From NCBI GenBank assembly GCA_904501775.1, contig CAJGCJ010000127.1:1-5112 (forward strand): a stretch of DNA of 5,112 nt, written 5' to 3'. Shown piece by piece: positions 1-5,112 of the stretch (positions are counted from its first letter, which is position 1; the number at the start of each line of letters is the position of its first letter). The DNA is from an uncultured Bacteroidaceae bacterium. GTDB lineage: Bacteria > Bacteroidota > Bacteroidia > Bacteroidales > Bacteroidaceae. The notes beneath the pieces were generated by a model. The model was not told the DNA's origin. It was given only the letters and a program-made list of their open reading frames with translations, and did no database searches. A program made the position numbers and the translations under genes.

Positions 1-71
1 ATGATTTGCTCGAGAGTCTGAATCTTTCGTTTGGAACAGATATTTCAAAATACAAATTAGATAAAGAATAA
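1..71 (+). CDS. rpoA: DNA-directed RNA polymerase subunit alpha, C-terminal end (partial)
   Basis: Only the last 22 complete codons are in the window (frame beginning at base 3), ending at TAA 69-71. They read DLLESLNLSFGTDISKYKLD followed by KE and stop. This resembles the end of Bacteroidota RpoA as I recall it: the last helix of the alpha C-terminal domain followed by a short SKYKLD-type tail. The alpha subunit dimerises to nucleate RNA polymerase assembly, and its C-terminal domain contacts UP-element DNA and activators. The gene lies 2 nt upstream of rplQ, which is the standard rpoA-rplQ order at the end of the alpha ribosomal operon and is the strongest support for this short fragment. 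The start and most of the gene lie left of the window. Confidence 0.85.
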   Translation, partial: DLLESLNLSFGTDISKYKLDKE

Positions 72-73
72 TT

Positions 74-550
74 ATGAGACATAAAAAATCTTTCAACCAT
101 TTGGGTCGTACTGCATCTCACAGAAAGGCTATGCTTTCTAACATGGCAGTTTCTTTGATCATGCACAAAAGAATCACTACGACTCTTGCAAAGGCAAAGG
201 AACTCAAGAAGTTCGTTGAGCCTTTGATAACAAAGTCTAAAGACGATACAACAAATTCTCGTCGTGTAGTTTTCAGCTATCTCCAGAGCAAAGAGGCCGT
301 AACAGAGCTCTTCAAAGAGATCTCAGTTAAGGTTGCCGAGCGTCCCGGTGGCTACACACGCATCATTAAGCTTGGTACACGTCCCGGTGACGCAGCCGAA
401 ATGTGTTTCATCGAGTTGGTTGACTACAACGAGAACATGGCTAAGACTTCTGCGAAGAAGACACGCCGCCGCCGTTCTGCGAAGAAGGCTGATGCTCCTG
501 CTGCTGAGGCTGCAGTTGCAACTGAAGAGGCTACACCAACAGCTGAATAA
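74..550 (+). CDS. rplQ: 50S ribosomal protein L17 (bL17)
   Basis: Large-subunit ribosomal protein of 158 aa. The N-terminus MRHKKSFNHLGRTASHRKAM is the family signature (MRH-LgR-s-HR-am), followed by the conserved T-AKAKELKKFVEPLIT stretch at about residues 37-53. The folded core ends near residue 119 (CFIELVDYN). Residues 120-158 form an extension absent from the roughly 127-aa E. coli protein: first basic (KKTRRRRSAKK, about 128-138), then Ala/Glu-rich (to TPTAE). Extended L17 tails are known in Bacteroidota, and the tail is probably disordered (inference). The start is certain: the ATG begins the signature and sits 2 nt after the rpoA stop, suggesting co-transcription and translational coupling. 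No clear Shine-Dalgarno is present; the leader is A-rich. A strong terminator follows 19 nt after the stop. Confidence 0.98.
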   Translation: MRHKKSFNHLGRTASHRKAMLSNMAVSLIMHKRITTTLAKAKELKKFVEPLITKSKDDTTNSRRVVFSYLQSKEAVTELFKEISVKVAERPGGYTRIIKLGTRPGDAAEMCFIELVDYNENMAKTSAKKTRRRRSAKKADAPAAEAAVATEEATPTAE

Positions 551-569
551 TTACTTACTTAATAGATGT

Positions 570-602
570 GCGAGGATATCCGTGAGGATGTCCTCGCTTT
601 TT
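570..602 (+). terminator. Rho-independent terminator of the rpoA-rplQ operon
   Basis: Bases 570-581 pair with 586-597 to make a 12-bp stem, GC-rich at its base (GCGAGGA/TCCTCGC), with one T.G wobble (577/590). The loop is GTGA (582-585), a GNRA-type tetraloop. Five T residues (598-602) follow directly. This is a textbook intrinsic terminator 19 nt after the rplQ stop, and it separates the ribosomal operon from metY. Confidence 0.93.
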
Positions 603-671
603 ATATGTGCAGTTATCTGTTAAACAAATCAAAATCATAGGCTCTCCTCTTACATTTTTTATCATTATACA

Positions 672-701
672 TTTATATGATGATAAAATTCTGTAAATTT
701 G
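672..701 (+). promoter_or_regulatory. Candidate Bacteroidota-type promoter for metY-pgeF
   Basis: TAAATTTG at 694-701 matches the Bacteroidota primary-sigma -7 consensus TAnnTTTG exactly. The best -33 candidate is TTTA at 672-675 (consensus TTTG), 18 nt upstream, slightly short of the usual 19-21. Transcription would begin around 706-710, giving a leader of about 40 nt before the metY ATG at 747. That is too short for a typical SAM riboswitch, and I see none. The site lies between the rplQ terminator and metY, where a promoter is expected. The short motif in AT-rich DNA keeps confidence moderate. Confidence 0.5.
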
Positions 702-746
702 CCACCCGATAATAACAGAAGTTAAATACATAAACAACAATACATT

Positions 747-2030
747 ATGCAAAAGAAGTATAAGAGTGGTACACTTTGTGTACAAGGAGGCTGGACACCC
801 AAGAAGGGTGAGCCACGTGTCTTGCCTATATATCAGAGTACTACATTCAAATATGATACCAGTGAGCAGATGGCCCGTCTTTTCGACCTTGAGGATTCAG
901 GCTATTTCTATTCCCGTCTGCAGAACCCTACAGTTGATGCTGTTGGTGCCAAGATAGCAGCCTTAGAGGGCGGTGTAGGCGCTGTAATGACAGCTTCGGG
1001 ACAGGCTGCCAATTTCTATGCAATATTCAATATCTGTCAGGCCGGTGATCACTTTGTATCTGCAACCACCATCTATGGAGGAACATATAACCTCTTCACT
1101 GTAACACTTAAGAAGCTTGGCATTGAGGTTACACTTGTCGACCCCGATGCGCCTGTTGAAGAGATTGAGAAGGCCTTCCGTCCTAACACAAAGGCCCTAT
1201 TCGGAGAGACCATATCTAACCCCAGCGTGAATGTGCTCGATATTGAGAAGTTTGCTTCCATTGCCCATAAGCATGGTGTTCCTTTGATTATAGACAACAC
1301 CTTCGCCACACCTATCAACTGCCGCCCATTCGAGTGGGGTGCTGATATAGTAACTCATTCAACAACAAAATATATGGACGGTCATGCTGTAGCAGTGGGC
1401 GGTGCCGTTGTCGATAGCGGTAATTTCGATTGGGAGGCTTACCACGACAAGTTTACAGGCCTTACAGAGCCCGATGAGTCATATCATGGACTTACATATA
1501 CCAAGGCATTTGGCAAGGCTGCATATATAACAAAGATGGTTGCACAGCTGATGCGTGATTTGGGCTCTATTATGTCGCCCGAAAATGCCTTCCTGCTGAA
1601 CTTGGGACTTGAGACACTGCATTTGCGCATGCCTCGTCACTGCGAGAATGCACAGCGCATTGCCGAGTATCTCAAGGCTCATCCTAAGGTTAAATGGGTC
1701 AACTATTGCGGATTGCCCGACAGCCAGTACTATTCCCTTGCGCAGAAATACCTCCCCAATGGAGCATGCGGAGTTTTGGCATTCGGTGTAGAAGGAACAA
1801 AAGAGGATGCTATCAACTTCATGGACAACCTGCAGTTCATTGCAATTGTGACACACGTTGCCGATGCTCGTTCGTGCATCCTGCATCCCGCAAGCCATAC
1901 ACACCGTCAGCTCTCCGACGAACAGTTGCTCGAGGCAGGTGTTGCTCCCGACCTTATGCGTCTCTCTGTCGGTATCGAGGATGTCGATGATATTATAGCC
2001 GACCTTGAGCAGGCTCTCGAGAAGATTTGA
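747..2030 (+). CDS. metY: O-acetylhomoserine sulfhydrylase (O-acetylhomoserine aminocarboxypropyltransferase)
   Basis: Cytosolic PLP enzyme of the Cys/Met-metabolism family (fold type I), 427 aa, a usual MetY length. It makes L-homocysteine and acetate from O-acetyl-L-homoserine and sulfide, the direct-sulfhydrylation route to methionine; many homologues are also annotated as cysteine synthase. Visible motifs: YFYSRLQNPT (53-62), whose Tyr/Arg bind the PLP phosphate of the neighbouring subunit; SGQAA (84-88); Tyr110 in SATTIYGGTYNLF, which typically stacks on PLP and whose context favours MetY over MetB/MetC; Asp183 in IIDNTFATP, pairing with the pyridine N; Lys208 in HSTTKYMDGH, the Schiff-base lysine; and Arg405 in MRLSVGIED, expected to bind the substrate carboxylate. 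All are intact. The ATG at 747 gives the expected short N-terminus before SGTLCVQGG. pgeF begins 7 nt downstream, suggesting an operon. Sulfide versus another sulfur donor cannot be settled from sequence. Confidence 0.95.
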   Translation: MQKKYKSGTLCVQGGWTPKKGEPRVLPIYQSTTFKYDTSEQMARLFDLEDSGYFYSRLQNPTVDAVGAKIAALEGGVGAVMTASGQAANFYAIFNICQAGDHFVSATTIYGGTYNLFTVTLKKLGIEVTLVDPDAPVEEIEKAFRPNTKALFGETISNPSVNVLDIEKFASIAHKHGVPLIIDNTFATPINCRPFEWGADIVTHSTTKYMDGHAVAVGGAVVDSGNFDWEAYHDKFTGLTEPDESYHGLTYTKAFGKAAYITKMVAQLMRDLGSIMSPENAFLLNLGLETLHLRMPRHCENAQRIAEYLKAHPKVKWVNYCGLPDSQYYSLAQKYLPNGACGVLAFGVEGTKEDAINFMDNLQFIAIVTHVADARSCILHPASHTHRQLSDEQLLEAGVAPDLMRLSVGIEDVDDIIADLEQALEKI

Positions 2031-2037
2031 TATCTGA

Positions 2038-2814
2038 ATGAAACTATTGGAATATAATATGGCAGAGGATGTCTCGGCATTCTCTACAGCACGCGAAGGC
2101 GGCGTAGGCACAGGTGCTTACGCCGGTTTCAATATTACCCACTATTGTGGCGACAGTGAACTGAATGTACAGCATAACCGCAAATTGCTCTGCAAGCATC
2201 TGGGTATAGCAGATGATGCACTGATATTGCCTCGTCAGACACATGGTACTGCGGTGCTGTGCATAGATGAACAATTCCTCTCACTCTCGGACGGGGAACG
2301 TGTCGGCTGTTTGCATGCCGTGGATTCTGTTGTTACCGATGTCGCTCAGGTATGTATAGGAGTCTCTACTGCAGATTGTGTTCCTGTATTGCTCTATGAT
2401 GCTGTAAAACGCGTTGTGGCGGCTGTTCATGCCGGTTGGAGAGGAACTGTCGGTCGCATTGCTGAACGCACGCTTGCAGCGATGAAAGAGCGTTATGGTA
2501 CTGATGCCTGCAATGTGAAGGCTGTAATAGGTCCATCAATCTCCCTCGAAGCATTTGAGGTTGGTGACGAGGTTTACGATGCCTTTGCTGCTGTAGCTTT
2601 TCCTATGGAACTGATAGCCCGCAAGATAGGCGAGAAATGGCACATCGATTTATGGGAGGCCAACCGCCTTCAGTTGCTCGCGTGCGGCGTGAAGCCGTCT
2701 GCAATAGAGGTCTGCGGCATCTGCACCTACAATAACGTAGAGAACTTTTTCTCGGCCCGAAGGCAGGGTGTAGAATCGGGAAGGATTTTCAATGGCATTA
2801 TATTAAAAAAGTGA
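2038..2814 (+). CDS. pgeF: Purine nucleoside phosphorylase / peptidoglycan editing factor family protein (YfiH, DUF152, LACC1-like)
   Basis: 258 aa, the usual length for the YfiH/LACC1 'multicopper polyphenol oxidase' fold. Characterised members are zinc enzymes with purine nucleoside phosphorylase, adenosine deaminase and methylthioadenosine phosphorylase activities; E. coli YfiH (PgeF) also limits L-Ser misincorporation into peptidoglycan. The metal-site triad is intact: His69 in RQTHG, Cys114 in STADCVPVLLYD and His131 in VHAGWRGTV. Other family marks are the N-terminal STAREGGV (16-23), IGPSISLEAFEVGDEV in the C-terminal half, and NFFSARRQG (236-244). No signal peptide is visible, so it is probably cytosolic. 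The ATG at 2038 is preferred over Met8 (2059) because residues before STAREGG fit the family's first strand and the gap to metY is only 7 nt. The last five codons and the stop lie inside a terminator palindrome. Which reaction dominates in vivo is unknown. Confidence 0.92.
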   Translation: MKLLEYNMAEDVSAFSTAREGGVGTGAYAGFNITHYCGDSELNVQHNRKLLCKHLGIADDALILPRQTHGTAVLCIDEQFLSLSDGERVGCLHAVDSVVTDVAQVCIGVSTADCVPVLLYDAVKRVVAAVHAGWRGTVGRIAERTLAAMKERYGTDACNVKAVIGPSISLEAFEVGDEVYDAFAAVAFPMELIARKIGEKWHIDLWEANRLQLLACGVKPSAIEVCGICTYNNVENFFSARRQGVESGRIFNGIILKK

Positions 2815-2848
2815 TAAACGATAACGTTTATCACTTTTTTAATATAAT
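2797..2848. terminator. Bidirectional intrinsic terminator between pgeF and nuoN (24-bp perfect inverted repeat)
   Basis: Bases 2797-2820 pair perfectly with 2825-2848 (24 bp) around an ATAA loop (2821-2824). The strong inner core is GTGATAAACG/CGTTTATCAC. It is flanked on one side by six A (2805-2810) and on the other by six T (2835-2840), so each strand reads as a hairpin followed by a U-tract. It lies between convergent genes: the left arm contains the pgeF stop (2812-2814), and the right arm ends 14 nt from the nuoN stop at 2863. It should terminate transcripts from both directions. Confidence 0.93.
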
Positions 2849-2862
2849 CGATAGTATCTGTT

Positions 2863-4284
2863 TTATACCAATTTGTCGATACTTGTATATACTATGCTAC
2901 ATATACCCAATAGCACTATTCCTACAAGGCATATGACAAGACTTATGCGTGAGTAGGGGTCACATTTCATGGCAGGTATGGGCGCTTCGTTGGGCTTTAT
3001 ATACATAGCCTTCACAATAAGCAGATAGTAGTAGAGTGAAATTACAGTGTTGATAAGGGCAATGAATACGAGTACCCAGAATCCTGCATCGAATGCACTC
3101 ATGAATATAAAGAACTTGCTGAAGAATCCGGCAAACGGAGGAATACCTGCCAAAGAGAAAAGAGCAAGAGTCATCAGCAGCGACAGTTTTGGGTTAGTCT
3201 GATATAGACCGTTGCAGTGTGTGCGTGTAAGCTCAACATTTTCGTTGTGGTGCTCAAGTGTCTCAATAATGCCGAACACAGCCAGATTGGCAACAATATA
3301 TACCAATATGTAGTAGACCATTGAAGTCAGTCCCTGAGCAGTTCCGCTTATAACAGCCAACATTATATATCCTGCCTGTGAGATACTGCTGAATGCCATG
3401 AAACGCTTCAGGTTGTTCTGCTTGATGGCAAACAGGTTGGCTACGGTGATGCTGGCTACAGTCATTATGTAGAGCATCATTTGCCACTCTTTTGTCATGG
3501 GTGCGAACACCTTGGTCATTATTATGAACAGTGTAAACACAGCCGCTCCTTTTGAAATAACTGATAGGTAGGCTGTAACTACGGTAGGTGCACCTTGATA
3601 GCTGTCTGCTGTCCACAGATGGAAAGGTACAAGTGATATCTTGAATCCGAGTCCGGCTGTAAACATTACCATTGCAAAAATCTGCATTGCACTGCCGTCT
3701 ATTTTTGCAATCATATCATCGAAGTAGAGTGTTCCGGTTGTTCCATAAAGGAATGAAATACCGTAGAGCATCACAGCCGATGCGAACATCGAACTGAGGA
3801 TATACTTGATACCGGCCTCGGCCGAGTGGTGGCGATATTTGTCGAATGCGACGAGGCAGGCCAAAGGCAACGATGCAAGTTCCATACCAATAAAGAAGAG
3901 TAGGAAATGGCGTGCGCTCATCATAAAATACATACCTACCAATGTGCTCAGCAACAAGATAAAGTACTCTCCCTGCTTGTAGTACGAGTGTACGTTACGC
4001 AACCATTTGTGCGATTGCAGTATGACAAGCAGTGTACCGAATGTGAGCATCGCCTTTACGAATGATGTAATGCCATTATTGTAATACATCCCGCCAAAGA
4101 GCGATGTCTCTTCGTTGCAGCAATAGAGGCATAGGATAATTTGTCCCAGCATAAGCACCGAAGTCATTATGTGGAATATGCGACGTCTGTGGCCTGTTGC
4201 AATGAGGTCGAAGATGAATATCAATACGAAAACCGCCAATAGGCTTATTTCGGGTAGCATCGAGAAGAATTCAAAATAATTCAT
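2863..4284 (-). CDS. nuoN: NADH-quinone oxidoreductase subunit N (complex I, antiporter-like)
   Basis: 473 aa inner-membrane protein, a normal NuoN length. It is one of three Mrp-antiporter-like proton-pumping subunits of complex I, with about 14 hydrophobic segments (roughly 9-29, 36-56, 73-90, 107-146 as two, 157-182, 198-220, 233-258, 267-287, 299-313, 322-341, 366-388, 399-425, 445-467). Charged residues known to matter in the proton path are present: Glu135 in FIGMELASL (TM5), Lys160 in AGIKYILS, Lys215 and His222 in GFKISLVPFHLW (TM7), Lys245 in VISKGAAVF (TM8) and Lys390 in FAGFFSKFF (TM12). A TM12 Lys rather than Glu separates N from M. WTADSYQGAPT (224-234) is the family loop signature. 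The start MNYFEFFSMLPEISLL fits family N-termini. It lies 44 nt downstream of nuoM, presumably in the same nuo transcript, and its 3' end converges on pgeF. Confidence 0.97.
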   Translation of the reverse strand: MNYFEFFSMLPEISLLAVFVLIFIFDLIATGHRRRIFHIMTSVLMLGQIILCLYCCNEETSLFGGMYYNNGITSFVKAMLTFGTLLVILQSHKWLRNVHSYYKQGEYFILLLSTLVGMYFMMSARHFLLFFIGMELASLPLACLVAFDKYRHHSAEAGIKYILSSMFASAVMLYGISFLYGTTGTLYFDDMIAKIDGSAMQIFAMVMFTAGLGFKISLVPFHLWTADSYQGAPTVVTAYLSVISKGAAVFTLFIIMTKVFAPMTKEWQMMLYIMTVASITVANLFAIKQNNLKRFMAFSSISQAGYIMLAVISGTAQGLTSMVYYILVYIVANLAVFGIIETLEHHNENVELTRTHCNGLYQTNPKLSLLMTLALFSLAGIPPFAGFFSKFFIFMSAFDAGFWVLVFIALINTVISLYYYLLIVKAMYIKPNEAPIPAMKCDPYSRISLVICLVGIVLLGICSIVYTSIDKLV

Positions 4285-4328
4285 AATTCTTTATGTTGAA
4301 TTTATTTATTGTAGGGTCTGTTTTCTTT

Positions 4329-5112
4329 TTATGGTCTGAGGTTGGCAATGATGTCACCCACACCGTTGTTTATCAGGTCGCTTACCCACAAAGGAGCAAT
4401 ACCGAGTGCTGCCACACATGCTACAAGGCATATTACGGTGAAACGCTCGTCCCATGTGGCGTCGGTAAGTTTCTTGTGCTCCTCGTTTTCGGGCTCGCCG
4501 TAGAGAATCTTGCCGACAACACGCAGAATATATACTGCTGTGATTACGATACTTGTACAGGCGATTATGGTAACAACCCTGTGGAAGGTGTCATCTACCA
4601 TGAACGCACCAACGAATATTGTCATTTCGGCAATGAAACCGCTGAATCCGGGAAGGCCAAGGTTGGCAAGTCCTGCAATTACATATCCTACTGCAAGGAA
4701 AGGCATAATCTTCATAAGTCCCTGCATCTGTCGTATGTCGCGTGTGTGTGTACGTCCATATATCATACCAATCAGGGCAAAGAAGAGTGCTGTCATAAGT
4801 CCGTGCGACAACATCTGTAGAATGGCTCCTGTACATGATGTGCGTGTCATCATAAGAAGGGCGAACAGCACAAGTCCACAGTGGCTCACCGATGAGTAGG
4901 CATTTATGTACTTGAGGTCAGTCTGGCTTATTGCACTCAATGCTCCGTATACAACGCTTATGGTTGTGAGGATGATGAATATCCATGCAAGGTCATTTGC
5001 AGCCTGTGGCATAAGATACATTGCAATGCGGAAACATCCGTAACCTCCAAGCTTCATAAGAACACCGGCGTGCAGCATTGATACAGATGTGGGGGCACTT
5101 GCGTGACCGTCG
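4329..5112 (-). CDS. nuoM: NADH-quinone oxidoreductase subunit M (complex I, antiporter-like), C-terminal part (partial)
   Basis: The reading frame is open to the right edge, giving 260 C-terminal residues, about half of a usual NuoM of roughly 500 aa. The start is outside the window; the Met codon at 5076-5078 is internal because the frame continues upstream through DGHASAPTSVS. Motifs numbered from the first complete codon: HASAPTSVSMLHAGVLMKLG, with Lys20 as the TM7 proton-path lysine; QTDLKYINAYSSVSHCG (63-79, Lys67), shared by the family; His103 in MLSHGLMTALFF; the RTHTRDIRQMQGL loop (120-132) typical of NuoM; and LGLPGFSGFIAE (151-162), where Glu162 sits in the TM12 position that is Lys in NuoN. 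This Glu supports M rather than L or N. The protein is an inner-membrane proton-pumping subunit of complex I. nuoN follows after 44 nt with no visible terminator, as expected for a nuo operon. Confidence 0.97.
   Translation of the reverse strand, partial: DGHASAPTSVSMLHAGVLMKLGGYGCFRIAMYLMPQAANDLAWIFIILTTISVVYGALSAISQTDLKYINAYSSVSHCGLVLFALLMMTRTSCTGAILQMLSHGLMTALFFALIGMIYGRTHTRDIRQMQGLMKIMPFLAVGYVIAGLANLGLPGFSGFIAEMTIFVGAFMVDDTFHRVVTIIACTSIVITAVYILRVVGKILYGEPENEEHKKLTDATWDERFTVICLVACVAALGIAPLWVSDLINNGVGDIIANLRP

Noticed and set aside
333..623. 96-aa plus-strand open frame with a Leu-rich stretch overlapping the end of rplQ
   Set aside because: The Leu run is a frame-shifted reading of the Ala/Glu-rich L17 tail (gct/gag codons), and the frame runs through the terminator hairpin.
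602..746. Possible SAM riboswitch or other structured leader upstream of metY
   Set aside because: The predicted leader is only about 40 nt and I could find no set of paired stems beyond one weak AT-rich dyad upstream of the -7 box.
1479..2111. 210-aa open frame on the minus strand across the 3' end of metY and the 5' end of pgeF
   Set aside because: It lies antisense to two intact, motif-complete genes, has no recognisable domain and a Cys-rich irregular composition typical of a shadow frame.
4293..4820. 175-aa plus-strand open frame antisense to nuoM
   Set aside because: The minus-strand frame is unmistakably NuoM. The plus-strand product is Cys/Tyr/His-rich with no family resemblance, an expected shadow of a membrane protein gene.
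5085..5112. NuoM loop motif HASAPT lacks the Glu seen in the common HxEAPT form
   Set aside because: This position varies among NuoM proteins (E. coli has Gln as I recall it), while the functional Lys and His residues downstream are intact.
1..5112. Insertion sequences, CRISPR repeats, tRNA genes, attachment sites
   Set aside because: Reading both strands showed no transposase or integrase motifs, no spaced direct repeats, no tRNA-like cloverleaf and no duplicated flanks; known core genes fill nearly all the space.

Overview
This window looks like ordinary core chromosome from a member of the Bacteroidota, most likely Bacteroidales (Bacteroides/Prevotella/Muribaculaceae-like; genus not resolvable by eye). 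Supporting points: the rpoA-rplQ end of a ribosomal-protein operon, with an RpoA C-terminus ending in SKYKLDKE; an L17 with a long Lys/Arg then Ala/Glu-rich tail; A-rich leaders without clear Shine-Dalgarno sequences; and a match to the Bacteroidota sigma -7 element TAnnTTTG upstream of metY. I see no mobile element, CRISPR array, tRNA, rRNA or defence cassette.

Layout, left to right. (1) Bases 1-71 hold the last 22 codons of rpoA, followed after 2 nt by rplQ (74-550). This is the distal end of the alpha operon, closed by a strong intrinsic terminator at 570-602. (2) Bases 603-746 are an AT-rich spacer with a candidate promoter at about 672-701. (3) metY (747-2030), O-acetylhomoserine sulfhydrylase, is followed after 7 nt by pgeF/yfiH (2038-2814), a multicopper-polyphenol-oxidase-fold purine nucleoside phosphorylase; the two probably form an operon. 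(4) A perfect 24-bp inverted repeat (2797-2848) overlaps the pgeF stop codon and appears to terminate transcription from both sides. (5) On the minus strand are nuoN (2863-4284) and the 3' half of nuoM (4329 to the window edge), the last two antiporter-like membrane subunits of respiratory complex I. They are transcribed right to left and converge on pgeF.

Functionally there are three unrelated blocks: translation and transcription machinery, sulfur amino acid metabolism paired with a nucleoside/MTA phosphorylase-family enzyme, and respiratory proton pumping. The most interesting points are the metY-pgeF pairing, which could link methionine synthesis with methylthioadenosine salvage (inference), and the large symmetric terminator built into the pgeF 3' end. 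I did not find evidence of a previously undescribed system.
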